From assembly GCA_964034945.1 (NCBI GenBank), contig OZ035961.1:65880031-65944030 (forward strand): a stretch of 64,000 bases of DNA, given 5' to 3'. Origin of the DNA: Chrysopilus asiliformis. Lineage: Eukaryota > Arthropoda > Insecta > Diptera > Rhagionidae. The notes beneath the pieces are model-generated. The model saw nothing but the letters and a program-made list of their open reading frames with translations, had not been told where the DNA came from and searched no databases. The translations under genes and the position numbers were made by a program. The first letter of the stretch is position 1. Every line of letters begins with the position of its first letter. Shown here one piece after another: positions 22,240 through 32,650 of the stretch.

Positions 22240-23886
22240 AATTTATTCAAATGTTGACGTTGACCTTTTTTTAAAACTTCCTCAAATGAATCATAAAATT
22301 TTAGATCCAGCTCTTTTACTTTAACGAATTCATCTGGAGGAGCGAGCATATTTGGGTTAGACAACTTTTTTTAATTTTATGAAAAGTGTGCCATTCGATG
22401 GCTCAGGGAGAACAAATAAGCACGAGTGGTGGTCTTTACTTTTTCGAAACAAGTACCCAGAAAAATATTCGAGAGCATTATATTCTCCTAAGTCCATATC
22501 CATATCACTGTTAGACAAAGAAATAGTTTCACGATGGGTTTTTTCAGATTCCTTATCTTCCATTTCTAATTGTGTTATGTTATCATTGTCATTATCGTTT
22601 CTTCCCTGAAATTTCACAGTTGCTCGTATGAGAGATCTCCGAGTATCTCATACAGAAAACTTTTTTAAAACTTCTACAGAACTGTATAGGAGTTGGATTT
22701 TTGGCTTTCCGCCTTGTCTCCTAATCACTCCGAAAAAATGCTCAAGGCAGTCTTGATTTAGGCGTCTACATTTAAATACTTTACGATCATATTTTGCAAT
22801 TTAAGGACGAGTTCCCTTAAACTTGCGATTGTCAATAAAAATCCTTCTAGACATTTAATTTTTTTTTGTTACGTTTTGTTGAGCGCAGTTAAAGAAAACC
22901 ATACTTTTAATGAACTTTTCGAACTCCTCTAAAAGCAAAAACTGATCAGATGTACCTCGAAATGAACACTTATATCTATTGGAGTCCATTAACTTAGACG
23001 AATTCAGTAAATCAAAAATATTGTTAAATTGTCGTAAAAAAATTCTGTGTCCTTAAAACTCTCCGTTTTGTGAATTTCATCATGTAGATAAAGTCCACTC
23101 GCTACTGTGTCGCTCATGACATGAGCAGCAAATTTCACTTTCATTTTCTGGAAATTATCGGGGTAAATATGTTGTGAAGATAACTTTGGAGCCAATCTAA
23201 AATTTCGCTTTTGGTCAGTGACAAAAAACTCTTTTATATGCAACCAAGAAGCTCTTTTGTTGCTACCATAGCTACAGTCGTATTTAATTAAATTGTTCCT
23301 GATAGATTTGAATAAATGAGGAGGGTCGAACATGTAAGTGACCTCAACGTTATCGAATTTCCAAGCAGGGTTTTGTGGACTTACCCCAATCAGTTTCACA
23401 AATGCCTGGAAATTTGTTCCTTGGTCGCAAATAATGGTGACCGGCTCAAAGTTTATTGACTTTAACTTTACCAGTATTTTCTGCAGATAAGTTTTTAGTT
23501 TTTTATCCGTGCAGGACGTGTTGATTAACACAAAACCAAGAGGATGCTTCCAGTTGTCAAACATGCCCCGTGCCATTAACCACAAAAGCATTTTTCACAA
23601 TTGTCGTAAAATAAATGCTACTGCAGCGACATTTCATCCATAGTAATGGTGCATATTTTCGACAGTGCATCTTTGTTTTGTAGCTTGAATTCAAGTGCTG
23701 TGATATATTGGTCCCGGAACCCAGGACCTAAAGGCCATCTTTTAATAAAAGCACGCAACGGTTCTACCGATGGTAAATTAAGGAAATAATGCAAAAATCT
23801 ATAAGTAACAGGAGACAAGAAAAATATTGTTAGACAAAACTCTTTAAAATCGGTAGAATAACGAAAGCCTTTGGATTTTTTCGCCT
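22240..23886 (-). pseudogene. P-element / THAP9-like transposase relic
   Basis: Minus strand. 23886-23618 encodes KKSKGFRYSTDFKEFCLTIF, a proline- and arginine-containing linker and TMDEMSLQ (first catalytic Asp region). 23591-23004 encodes MARGMFDNWKHPLGFV, IICDQGTNFQAFVKLIGV and YMFDPPHLFKSIRNNLIKYD, all strongly P-type. Around 22790-22740 RLNQDCLEHFFGVIRRQGG is visible, and EYNALEYFSGYLFRKSKDHH at 22480-22430. Multiple stops and frameshifts, a deletion between the first two parts, and loss of the THAP domain (5' end replaced by repeat B at 23887-23947) show it is dead. The P transposase is a GTP-dependent cut-and-paste enzyme. Confidence 0.9.
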
Positions 23887-23947
23887 TGTTATACCCGTAT
23901 GGTGAAACCAAAGGGTATACTAACTTTGCCTTACCGTTTGTAACGCC
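23887..23947 (+). repeat. Repeat B 5' end fragment
   Basis: TATACCCGTATGGTGAAACC to GTTTGTAACGCCAA, the same start as the copies at 17372 and 50391. It truncates the P-element relic. Confidence 0.8.
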
Positions 23948-24016
23948 AATCTTCAAAATTTGTTAATACTAGCCCCGGCTTCCCCTACATTATCGTCTGT
24001 TTCATTTGCTTTGTAA

Positions 24017-24173
24017 AGGCCTGTGTCCACTTGCAGGAGTCGCTTCTAGCAGAGACTTCTGGAAGTTTTTCCCGTGGAAACACTAACTGCAAGTGAACTT
24101 CCAAAAGTTGTGACACCAGAAATCTCTTCTAGAAGCGACTTCTGCAAATAAACTTCCATGTGGACACAGGCCT
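24017..24173. mobile_element. 157-bp MITE, TIR AGGCCTGTGTCCAC, TSD TAA
   Basis: The TIRs are at 24017 and 24173, with TAA at 24014-24016 and 24174-24176. The element is largely self-complementary, with AGAAGCGACTTC-type inner repeats. TSD and TIR fit PIF/Harbinger. Confidence 0.8.
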
Positions 24174-24477
24174 TAAAGACACTAATTGCTTTTGTGTGAG
24201 AAATGCAAAATTGAATGGTGTTGCCAGATACCACTTTTGTGGCGTACGAAAATAGTTGTTTTCAAAAAATTTTCTAGATAATTAAAATTTTAATGTGGGA
24301 GCATTTGTAATAAATATCATTACATTATTCATTTTTAAGTTATAAATATTAATCTTAACTCGGAAGATATATATTTAAATGTGATTTTCCACACCACCTT
24401 CGGCAAGATTTGAATTTTGCGGAACCGAGATTTGAATTTTGCGCAATTTTTAATTGCAGCTAATCTTCAAACGGAGG
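24174..24477. other. AT-rich spacer
   Basis: No gene or repeat recognised, apart from a duplicated GATTTGAATTTTGCG motif at about 24409-24445. Confidence 0.4.
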
Positions 24478-24567
24478 TTAGGTTAGGTTAGAGTGGCTGC
24501 CAAAAAGGCACACTTAGGCCAGAAATGGCCCATTGTGATACCACGCGAATCTTGACGATCCATTTCT

Positions 24568-27500
24568 CTATACCTCGAACCATTTGGAGCTTCTGATGAA
24601 GCGGAGTAGATCTGCAACGCTTGTGGCGCTTAGGTCTTCTAGATCGTTTAGGAAGAAACTACCCAAATGAGTTCTTCTGCGTTGAGCTAGTGCTGGGCAA
24701 TGACAGAGAAGATGAGTTGTCGACTCCTCTTCGTCCACATCCCCACAGCTTCTACAAAAGTCGTTTGAGGGAGCTCCGAGCCTGTCGGCATGTCTGCCTA
24801 TTAGGCAGTGCCCTGTTATTATTCCCACTACCGTGCTGATCGCATTTCTTTGTAGTGAGAGGAGTCTACTGGAGCGTTTTTTGTCTAGCTTAGGCCAGAT
24901 ACATTTGGTGACGGTACACGTTCTCTCCCGTGTCCATCTCTGGTTTGCATTGTTTAGCGTTTCAGAACTTAGTATGAGTTTGCACGTTGCCAGAGGTATG
25001 CCTATACTCTCTTTTGCAGGTAGAGTTGGCGCAATCGTGCCTCTCCTAGCAAGTTCGTCCGCTTTCTCGTTCCCATCTATGTCACTATGTCCTGGCACCC
25101 AAACGATGTTGATATTGAAGTATTCCGACATCTCATTGAGAGATGCCTTACACTCCCGTGCCACCTTTGATGTGAGTGCGATAGATTCTAGGGATTTTAT
25201 TGCCGCTTGGCTGTCAGTAAAAATGCTAATATCTCTAGATGATACAACATTATTTTTGAGCCACTCTGTGACGTCTTTGATTGCCATCATTTCGGCCTGA
25301 AATACGCTACAGTGATCCGGTAGGCGGAGGCATTGACTGATCTTTAAATGACCAGAGTAGATCCCCCTGCCCACTCTCCCATCCAATTTGGATCCATCTG
25401 TGTAAAAGTGTACTGTGTTACAGTTTTGTATAGTACCATCCTCCCATTGTTGCCTGGAAGGGATGATAGTGGTGAAGTTCCTTTCAAAGAACGGTTTGGA
25501 TATAGTATAATCTATATTTCTCGGGACTTCCTGAAAATTCTTAAGAATACTGGAATGCCCTTTTTCAGTACTATACCATGTTAATGAGGCTTTTAGTCTT
25601 ATGGCTGCGCGTGCCGCCATCTGCTTGCCGTATAGGTCTAGGGGAACCAAATGTAGAAGGGTTTCCAGTGCCTTCGTGGGAGTCGTTCTCAATGCTCCGC
25701 TTATGCACACTGACGCCATTCTTTGTATTTTCCCTAGCAAACCTCGGTGTACGGCTTTATCTAAAGCTGTCCACCAGACGATTACCCCATACATGAGTAT
25801 GGGTCTGATAACGGACGTGTAGAGCCAGTGAACCATGTATGGTTTCATTCCCCATTTTGATCCAATGGCTCGTTTACACGAGTAGAGAGCCACTGAGGCT
25901 TTTTTAACCCTTTCCTGAGTATTCAATTTCCAGTCTAGCTTCCTATCTAGAATAATACCCAGGTATTTGGCCCTGTCTGTCCAGACTAGGCTGGTACCAT
26001 TTATGGAGGGTGGGTCGATTTGAGGAATTTTATATTTCCTGGTGAAGAGGACTATTTCGGTTTTCAGCGGATTAACCGCTAAACCGCATTTGTTTGTCCA
26101 GGTAGATAGTTTATAGAGAGCGTTCTGAGTTAGCTCTTTCAATGTTGTAGGATACTTTCCTGAAAAAGCTATAGCAACGTCGTCCGCGTAAGCTACCACT
26201 TTGCAGCCCTCCGCTTCCAGGATTTGAAGCAATTCGTTAATTGCTAGTATCCAAAGAAGTGGGGAGAGTACTCCCCCTTGTGGGGTTCCTCTCTTTACAT
26301 ATCTTCTTGCAGATGAGTTCCCCAGCTTTGAATTGATAATCCTGCCTGTTAGCATTAGATTTATCAGTTCGCCTATAGGAGCCTCTACACCAAGATACTG
26401 TAATGCTCCCATGATAGCCCCGGGTGCGACGTTGTTAAAGGCTCCTTCAATATCTAGAAAGGTAACCATTGTATATTCCTTGAGGTCCAGTGATTTTTCT
26501 ATTGTGTGAACCAGAGTATGCATAGCTGTCTCCACGGACTTGCCCTTGCAGTATGCGTGTTGAGATGTAGATAACTTATTTGGGTCAATTTTTTGACGTA
26601 TATGAGTATCTAACAATCTTTCTAGTGTCTTCAGAAGAAAAGACGAGAGGCTGATCGGTCTGAGATCCTTAGGTGAGCTATGTGTGTTTTTCCCTGCCTT
26701 GGGGATAAAAACGACGTTGACCTCTGTCCATTTTAAGGGAATATAGACTAGGGTAATGCAGGCTTGGAAAATTGTTTCGAGCCAGGGGAGGGCTAAGTCT
26801 GAAACTTTCTGAATTTCAGCTGGTATTATACCGTCCGGTCCGGGTGACTTAAACGGTTTAAAACTCTTAATTGCCCAAGTAATTTTTGTTTTGTCGAGGA
26901 GTTTGCTATGAAGCCTGTTCTCCTCTCTATTTATCGGAATCTCCCTTCCTGGTGAGTCCTTAGAGCATCCCGGGAAATGGGTATCCATTAAGAGTTCTAG
27001 GGTTTCCAGGCTAGAACATGTCCATGTTTCGTCAGCTTTTTTTAGATAGCTGGGCATATTAGGAGTGGTTGAGAGGATTTTCCGAAGCCTAGCTGCTTCA
27101 GAGCACTCTTCTATTTTACCACAGAAGAGTTCCCAGGACTTACGCTGGGCTTTCCTCACCTCTTTTTTCAGGGTTCTCAACATCCCTTTATAAGAGTCCC
27201 AATCCTGTTGCAGTCTGGTACTTTTCGCTTTGTTGAAGAGCCTACGACTTTCCTTTCTGAGAGTCATAAGCTCCGGGGACCACCATGGCGGTCTTTTTTT
27301 GCCCCTTGGCTTACTCTCCGGGCAGGATAGGTCCATTGCTCCATTAAATGCCTTGGTTAGGTCCTCCACCATAGAATCCACATCCTGAGCCGTGGTGGGG
27401 GGTTTAGGAGTGCCCATAGGCAGCAGTCTGTTAAACGTGTCTCTATACAAGCCCCAGTTTGTCCTTCTTCGATTCCTAAAAATCGGAGGGGTTGGGGGTT

Positions 27501-28164
27501 GTATGTCGAGGCCGAATTGAATATATCTATGATCTGAGAAAGAGTGTTCCTTCAAAACCCTCCAGTCCTTGACCATGCAGGAGATAGAGTCAGAGACTAA
27601 GGTAATATCTAGAACCTCTTGTCTGTTAGTAGTAACGAAGGTGGCTTCATTGCCAACGTTACAGATGTTTAGGTTAGTACTTAGAATATATTCAAAAAGT
27701 GACTCACCTCTGTCGTTTATGTCCGTACTTCCCCAGACTATGTGATGCGCGTTAACATCACCTCCGATAAGAAGCCCGGTTTTATGTAGACCAGCGTCGG
27801 CGACAAGCCTCCCCAGATTATCCGGTGGCAGGGGTCCTTCCTGGTCGTGGGCGAGATAGGTCGAAGTTAGCCAGAAGCTGGTCGAGGCTAGCTCCAGCTT
27901 GATCGTAACCATATCTCTGTCGCTGTAAGTTGGGAGTAGAAATGCGTTAAGGTTATGTTTTACCAATAAGCAAGCTCTTGGATTACCTTTATTCCTATCG
28001 TATATGAGCTTATAGCCCGGTGAGTTGAGTCCACAAACCATGTTCCTTGCCACCCATGGTTCCTGGATCAACACGATGTCTTCTCCTCCTGTAGTCAGTC
28101 GGAGAAGTAAGGAGGCGGATGCCATTTTAGAATGGTGGAGATTTATCTGTAGCAGCCGCAGCAT
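24568..28164 (-). CDS. LINE ORF2: endonuclease, reverse transcriptase, RNase H
   Basis: Polyprotein of 1198 residues if it begins at the ATG 28164-28162 (MLRLLQINLHHSK), the conserved start of an APE-type endonuclease; an open frame extends upstream to 28287. It nicks target DNA and primes reverse transcription of the element RNA. Visible: endonuclease GGDVNAHH (about 134) and SDHR (210); RT with LRPISLSSF, TFLDIEGAFNNV (Asp 571), GTPQGGVLSPLLW and YADD (659-662); RNase H with YTDGS (Asp 923), QAEMMAI (Glu 958), FTDSQ (Asp 984), [17 protein letters not shown] (His 1026, Asp 1036); Cys/His knuckle CX2C...HX4C at about 1137-1156. No stop or frameshift. FLDIEGAFNNV plus RNase H favours the LOA clade over R1 or Jockey proper. 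It overlaps ORF1 by 38 bp; a second ATG (MASASLLL) lies right after the ORF1 stop (TAAAATG), so restart is also possible. Confidence 0.92.
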   Translation of the reverse strand: MLRLLQINLHHSKMASASLLLRLTTGGEDIVLIQEPWVARNMVCGLNSPGYKLIYDRNKGNPRACLLVKHNLNAFLLPTYSDRDMVTIKLELASTSFWLTSTYLAHDQEGPLPPDNLGRLVADAGLHKTGLLIGGDVNAHHIVWGSTDINDRGESLFEYILSTNLNICNVGNEATFVTTNRQEVLDITLVSDSISCMVKDWRVLKEHSFSDHRYIQFGLDIQPPTPPIFRNRRRTNWGLYRDTFNRLLPMGTPKPPTTAQDVDSMVEDLTKAFNGAMDLSCPESKPRGKKRPPWWSPELMTLRKESRRLFNKAKSTRLQQDWDSYKGMLRTLKKEVRKAQRKSWELFCGKIEECSEAARLRKILSTTPNMPSYLKKADETWTCSSLETLELLMDTHFPGCSKDSPGREIPINREENRLHSKLLDKTKITWAIKSFKPFKSPGPDGIIPAEIQKVSDLALPWLETIFQACITLVYIPLKWTEVNVVFIPKAGKNTHSSPKDLRPISLSSFLLKTLERLLDTHIRQKIDPNKLSTSQHAYCKGKSVETAMHTLVHTIEKSLDLKEYTMVTFLDIEGAFNNVAPGAIMGALQYLGVEAPIGELINLMLTGRIINSKLGNSSARRYVKRGTPQGGVLSPLLWILAINELLQILEAEGCKVVAYADDVAIAFSGKYPTTLKELTQNALYKLSTWTNKCGLAVNPLKTEIVLFTRKYKIPQIDPPSINGTSLVWTDRAKYLGIILDRKLDWKLNTQERVKKASVALYSCKRAIGSKWGMKPYMVHWLYTSVIRPILMYGVIVWWTALDKAVHRGLLGKIQRMASVCISGALRTTPTKALETLLHLVPLDLYGKQMAARAAIRLKASLTWYSTEKGHSSILKNFQEVPRNIDYTISKPFFERNFTTIIPSRQQWEDGTIQNCNTVHFYTDGSKLDGRVGRGIYSGHLKISQCLRLPDHCSVFQAEMMAIKDVTEWLKNNVVSSRDISIFTDSQAAIKSLESIALTSKVARECKASLNEMSEYFNINIVWVPGHSDIDGNEKADELARRGTIAPTLPAKESIGIPLATCKLILSSETLNNANQRWTRERTCTVTKCIWPKLDKKRSSRLLSLQRNAISTVVGIITGHCLIGRHADRLGAPSNDFCRSCGDVDEEESTTHLLCHCPALAQRRRTHLGSFFLNDLEDLSATSVADLLRFIRSSKWFEV

Positions 28165-29602
28165 TAGAACTACTGGCCCCAGATACCTCCACCATAGTTG
28201 TGTTGGTGTCTTCTTCTGACTCCGACTCGAGCAGAAGAAGACCTCTGAGTTCCTCAGCCATTCCCGAGCTCGATGACTGATAGCCATCTTCCAGCTGGAA
28301 AGAGTTGAGGCTCAAAGTGTCAGCAGCCGTTTCCGTCTCTGCTGACCTTATCAAAGTGTCAGCAGCCGTTTCCGTCTCTGCTGGCATTATCAAAGTATCA
28401 GCAGCCGTTTCCGTCTCTGCTGTTTCGGGCATTGTCGGACAGGTCTTCTCTGCCTCCTCTTTGTCCTTCTGGTAGACCTTCAGAGTGATCGAGCCGAAGC
28501 CATAACTGATCACCCCTCCGGTTTCCGCTAGAGGATCCAAGGACTCCTTGTTCACCACAATAGTGGCTACCCGAGAGTCACCCCTTGGCTCTTCCAGCTT
28601 TGCTACCTTCCAGTTGTGGGTTGGCAGAGAAGGGTTGCTGACCTTCACAATCTCCAAAATTGTGGTTGGATCGGAAGGTTCAACAGGGATCCAAGCGCGT
28701 GTCCTTGGTCTGCTCGGGATCTCATCCCTAGCAACGACTTCCAGATCCGCGCCCGGCCAGACCTCCCCGAGTTTGGAAACAGCTGTCCGTAGTAGTTCGG
28801 CTGATCTGGGATCTGCACAAGCTACTAATTTGACATGTCCTTGGTGATAACCACCATCGCGACATGTGGGGACGGGCCCAGGGTTTTCCCTGAGAATCTC
28901 GAGGAAGTTTGTGGCCAGCGCAATCTCAACTTTCCTCCATTGGGCGATGGAGATAGTGCCGTCATCGTGACTTTTGTCCACGACTGCCATCACCAGCTGA
29001 TCTTTCAGAAGCTCGCTGAACTGCTTCTTTTGGGAGAGTGGCTGTGTCTTGGCCCTCTTCGGGTCGGTTCCGTCCATAGGCGCTTCGTGAGTAGACCTCG
29101 GTCTTTTCGACGCGGGGTTGCTACCCGAATTAGCCGTTGTCTCGGAGAGGACCGATTCGGCCCACTCCAGCTGTTTCTTGTCATGGGCAGTCCGTTTCTG
29201 TTCAGGTATCTGTCCCAGTCTAGCCATTACCCTGAAAGCCGCCCTTCTACGGCGATATGCTTTCCCGAAGGAGGACGTTTGTTGCGAGCTTGAGGCTGCG
29301 CATTTCACTTTCTCCGAAGTGGTCGGCACGTTGAGCGCTTTTGACGGTGCAGGGGTTTCCGACTTTTTAAGAGATCCGGTCTCTTTGGGATTGGATCTTT
29401 TTACAAAGAGATCCTTCTCCGTGGGCCCTGTTCGGGAGGGGTCCTTCTTCGCAGAAGTTAAAGGCTCTATTTTGGTCCCACGAGTATAGGAGAAAGAATG
29501 TCCGCACCTGCAGAGCTCCTTTACAGATATAAGGCTACTTGCAACTGGAGGGCGCCAGGTATCCAGAGTTCGCATATTCGCGACTAGTGACTCACTAACC
29601 AT
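28127..29602 (-). CDS. LINE ORF1: Gag-like protein
   Basis: 491 residues, ATG at 29602. ORF1 proteins of this group bind element RNA. The N-terminal third is basic and Ser/Pro-rich (KAYRRRRAAFRVMARLGQIP). About 195-360 fits the DUF4780-type domain seen in LOA-like Gag proteins (QWRKVEIALATNFLEILREN, then GHVKLVACADPRSAELL, then RTRAWIPVE). Near the C-terminus there are three copies of a 13-residue unit AETETAADTLI encoded by 39-bp repeats, followed by an acidic Ser-rich end. No CCHC knuckles are seen. The frame is intact. ORF2 begins in the last 38 bp in another frame. Confidence 0.88.
   Translation of the reverse strand: MVSESLVANMRTLDTWRPPVASSLISVKELCRCGHSFSYTRGTKIEPLTSAKKDPSRTGPTEKDLFVKRSNPKETGSLKKSETPAPSKALNVPTTSEKVKCAASSSQQTSSFGKAYRRRRAAFRVMARLGQIPEQKRTAHDKKQLEWAESVLSETTANSGSNPASKRPRSTHEAPMDGTDPKRAKTQPLSQKKQFSELLKDQLVMAVVDKSHDDGTISIAQWRKVEIALATNFLEILRENPGPVPTCRDGGYHQGHVKLVACADPRSAELLRTAVSKLGEVWPGADLEVVARDEIPSRPRTRAWIPVEPSDPTTILEIVKVSNPSLPTHNWKVAKLEEPRGDSRVATIVVNKESLDPLAETGGVISYGFGSITLKVYQKDKEEAEKTCPTMPETAETETAADTLIMPAETETAADTLIRSAETETAADTLSLNSFQLEDGYQSSSSGMAEELRGLLLLESESEEDTNTTMVEVSGASSSNAAAATDKSPPF
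28314..28430. repeat. 39-bp tandem repeat inside LINE ORF1
   Basis: Three nearly identical copies of a 39-bp unit (GTCAGCAGCCGTTTCCGTC core). In-frame, it encodes the AETETAADTLI units and probably varies in number between copies of the LINE. Confidence 0.85.
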
Positions 29603-29685
29603 TCATCCATCGGCATATGCTGTTCCACCTTGGATTGGGGTTTTTTGTCAAGGGTTTCACCTTTAGCGTCGCATTTTTATATCCT

Positions 29686-30007
29686 TTATCCTGTTTTCCC
29701 CGGAAAAATTTGCGTTATGGGGTTTTCGGGGTCGCTGGTCAAGAATCCGTAGTTAGATTTTCATAACTCGAAACGGAAGGTCCTGTAAGGATAACGTAAA
29801 TATCCTTTTCCCCATTTTTCCCGGGAAAAATTGGATAAGGGGGTTTTCGGGGTCGCTGACCACGAATCCGGTGTTACAATTTCAAAAATCCCAACGAAAG
29901 GTCCTGTAAGGATGATGCGAATATCCTTTCCCGTTTTTGCCGGGAAAAATTGGCATTAAGGGTTTTTCGGGGATGCTGATCACAAACCTGGTGTCAGCAA
30001 GCTAGTA
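29686..30007 (+). mobile_element. Repeat C (HINE-like), about 2.5 units and 3' end
   Basis: Contains CCTGTAAGGATAACG and GGGGTCGCTG units spaced about 120 bp, ending AGCAAGCTAGTA. Its 5' part is missing, adjoining the LINE 5' end. Confidence 0.6.
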
Positions 30008-30287
30008 TCATATAAAATATCATTAAATAAAATATCGAAAATCAATTATTTCGCTCTATATTATATTATTGTTGTCATTCATCTTTTCCATTTCTGCTCA
30101 ACTTTGTGAAATTAGATCGAACATGAAAGCGAAATTAAATGGAACGTCATATTTTTCAGACAGCAAAATAGACATGCTTTTCTGAGAGAAAAATAGAAAC
30201 ACAATTAGGCAAACAGAGACAGGCCATTTGGTATTCTACAATTTAGATTAAAAGACATTTCTAACCTAAAAATTGTCTGCTTATAGA
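30008..30287. other. No recognised feature
   Basis: AT-rich spacer between two repeat C copies. Confidence 0.4.
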
Positions 30288-30795
30288 ATACTAGCAGACC
30301 CTACGTTGTCAACTTAAGGTTTTTTGTATAAATTTTAGAATGCCAAAAAACCAAAAATAACTTAAAAACTTTTGAGAAAAAACGTTACCCTTACAGGACC
30401 TTCTGTTTCGAATTTTGAAAATCTAATACCGGATTCGTGATCAGCGACCCCAAAAACCCCATAATGCCAATTTTTTCCTGGGAATAATGTGAAAAATGAT
30501 ATTTTCGTTATCCTTACAGGACCTTCCGTTTAGAATTTTAAAAATCTAATACCGGATTCGTGATCAGCGACTCCGGAAACCCCCTAATGCCGATTTTCGC
30601 GGGAAAAACGGGAAAACGGATATTTTCGTTATCCTTACAGGACCTTCTGTTTTGAATTTTGAAAATCTAACATAGCTAAAAACCTGCTCCTGGCAGCGCA
30701 GATCATTTTGCAAAAAACCACGTAAAAATCGGTCCAGTAGTTTTTGAGTTTTGTAATCTCAAACCAACCAACCAACAGACAAACTTCCATTATTA
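30288..30795 (-). mobile_element. Repeat C (HINE-like), reverse copy
   Basis: Reads in reverse from a (GTTG)-like start near 30780 through AACTACTGGACCGATTTTT-like sequence and two to three 120-bp units to the end ACTAGCAGACCC (complement of GGGTCTGCTAGT) at 30289. Confidence 0.65.
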
Positions 30796-30820
30796 AAAGC
30801 TTTTATTTAGCTTGCCTTCG

Positions 30821-30860
<40 letters not shown>

Positions 30861-31360
30861 AGATCAAATCTTGCAACCCAATTTTGACCCACTTCCACTT
30901 GTCCGATTGACTTGAAATTTTGCACACTTATATAAGTCCGATGACAATACAATGTTTTCACTACTTCGTCCTTGTAAGGATAATGGAAGGTCCTGTAAGG
31001 ATAACGTGATTATCCTTTTCTCCAAATTTTCCGGAAAAAAATATATTCTGGGGGTTTTTGGGGTCGCTGAATCCGAATCTGTCATTAAAAACTCGGTAAG
31101 GATTACGGAAGGTCCTGTAAGGATAACGTGATTATCCTTTTCTCCAAATTTTCCGGAAAAAATCTATTCTGGGGGTTTTTGGGGTCGCTGAATCCGAATC
31201 TGTCATTAAAAAGTCAGTAAGGATAACGGAAGGTCCTGTAAGGATAACGTGATTATCCTTTTCTCCAAATTTTCCGGAAAAAATCTATTCTGGGGGTTTT
31301 TGAGGTCGCTGAATCCGAATCTGTCATTAAAAAGTCTGTAAGGATAACGGAAGGTCCGCT
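30796..31360 (+). mobile_element. Repeat C, second subfamily with (GTCT)n and 3 tandem units
   Basis: Starts AAAAGCTTTTATTTAGCTT, then a (GTCT)n tract at 30820-30860, CCACTTGTCCGATTGACTTG, then three about 120-bp units with GATAACGTGATTATCC and TCTGGGGGTTTTTGGGGTCG. The same subfamily occurs in reverse at 40780-42500. Confidence 0.65.
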
Positions 31361-31522
31361 TTTTGCACCGAGGTCTTGACTTTTCATTTTAGAAAAACTT
31401 TACAATAGAAAAAGCTTACTTCCACAACTGCACGAAAGAAAAACTGCGCTCAAAAAAAAACTCGAGATATTAAAAAAGTCTGTTGGATTTACCAATTGCG
31501 CGTTTCAACTGCAGTTTTTTAA

Positions 31523-31796
31523 CTCTCCGTCTACCATTGGGGTCAATTTTACCCCACAGCGATAAAATTTTTCTCTAATTCTAGCCGTAATAGTTTTTGG
31601 ACTTTGTAACTTCTTGACATTGTTTCTTTAAAAATTCTTCATTGTATTTTGCTGGAATCTATTGACATTATTGAAGTTTTTTCTAAGCGTACTCAGACAT
31701 TTTCAATAACAACTAAAGGAAAATGGCTTATTACCGATTGGGGTCTAATTGACCCCAACGGTAGTTCTAGCAGGTTTTTTTTCGGTAGACGGAGGG
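31523..31796. mobile_element. 274-bp piggyBac-type MITE
   Basis: The TIRs CTCTCCGTCTACC and CCCTCCGTCTACC (complement) are bounded by TTAA at 31519-31522 and 31797-31800. Subterminal GGGGTCAATTTTACCCC palindromes are present. The ORF across it is not a gene. Confidence 0.85.
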
Positions 31797-31800
31797 TTAA

Positions 31801-32189
31801 TAAAGCTTCTTCTCTAAAAAAGATTTCTCACAGTTTGAACTGGTTGATAACAGCTGCTTTTTTTAATGATCTGGATAACAGAACCATATGGATCATTAAA
31901 AAAACAGCTAATGTATATATGTAATTGTTGCTCGGAGTGGCGATAGATGTGAAAACCAGACTAATGTTAATGATTTTAATTTACAAATTATGAAATATTA
32001 ATTTTTGATACTACAAATAATTTCAAAATCCAAAAAAATTCTGTTGTTTCATAGTTTAAGGTTATCACTTCTGTCGGCAGTCCCAATGACTGCTTTGTTT
32101 TTTTGTTCTTGCACTTTTTTGATAAAATGCACCGTTTTTAAGATATTCGCAAAAAACGTTTTCGTTCGTATTCTAATTGTTCATTTTTT
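31801..32189. other. No recognised gene
   Basis: A short inverted pair (CAGCTGCTTTTTTTAATGAT and ATGGATCATTAAAAAAACAG) lies at 31851-31906. Otherwise nothing is recognised. Confidence 0.4.
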
Positions 32190-32650
32190 CCCATTAACGA
32201 ACTCTACCTCAACCCGTGCGCCCGCAATCGGCGCCACTGACGGACGGACGGACGAACATGCAAAATTCAATTTTTTTTATCATTCTAAACACACTGGTAT
32301 AATTCAGTTTTGTGTGTGATGACGGGATCATGACATTACAAACAGTAAGGCAAATTTAATATACCCTTTGGTTTCACCATACGGATATAAAAAATTGAAT
32401 TTTGCATGAATTTTGAATATCTCAAAAAGGGTGCATCTTATCAAAAAAGTGCAAGAACAAAAATTATTTAGGATATGATTCTACATCAAACTCCCATACA
32501 ACAAAATCCGATTGGAATAACTTTTAAAAAATTTTATTGAAAAGTTTGACTTCAAAGTGGAATTTTGATACAACTTTTCGCCGTTCACTTAAACTTCGAA
32601 CAATGCCATATCACCATATGGGTTTTCAATAATTGCCAGATTAGCAATTA

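Larger units (their letters stand above)
24478..29685 (-). mobile_element. LOA-type non-LTR retrotransposon, both ORFs open
   Basis: Minus-strand element of about 5.2 kb. Order 5' to 3': about 80 bp of leader (29685-29603), ORF1 gag, overlapping ORF2 (endonuclease, RT, RNase H, zinc knuckle), a short 3' UTR with ATGGGCCATTTCTGGCC, and a terminal (CCTAA)n-type tail (plus strand AGGTTAGGTTAGGTTAG at 24476-24492). The short 3' UTR and tail are usual for LOA/Jockey-group elements of flies. The exact 5' end and TSD were not determined; the right flank is repeat C. Confidence 0.85.

Noticed and set aside
24476..24492. AGGTTAGGTTAGGTTAG resembling insect telomere TTAGG
   Set aside because: Only three units, located exactly at the LINE 3' end; it is the retrotransposon tail.
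24621..25796. Plus-strand frames opposite LINE ORF2
   Set aside because: Antisense shadows of an intact coding sequence; no domain and no independent signal.
28548..29489. Plus-strand frames opposite LINE ORF1
   Set aside because: Shadows of the Gag ORF caused by its composition.
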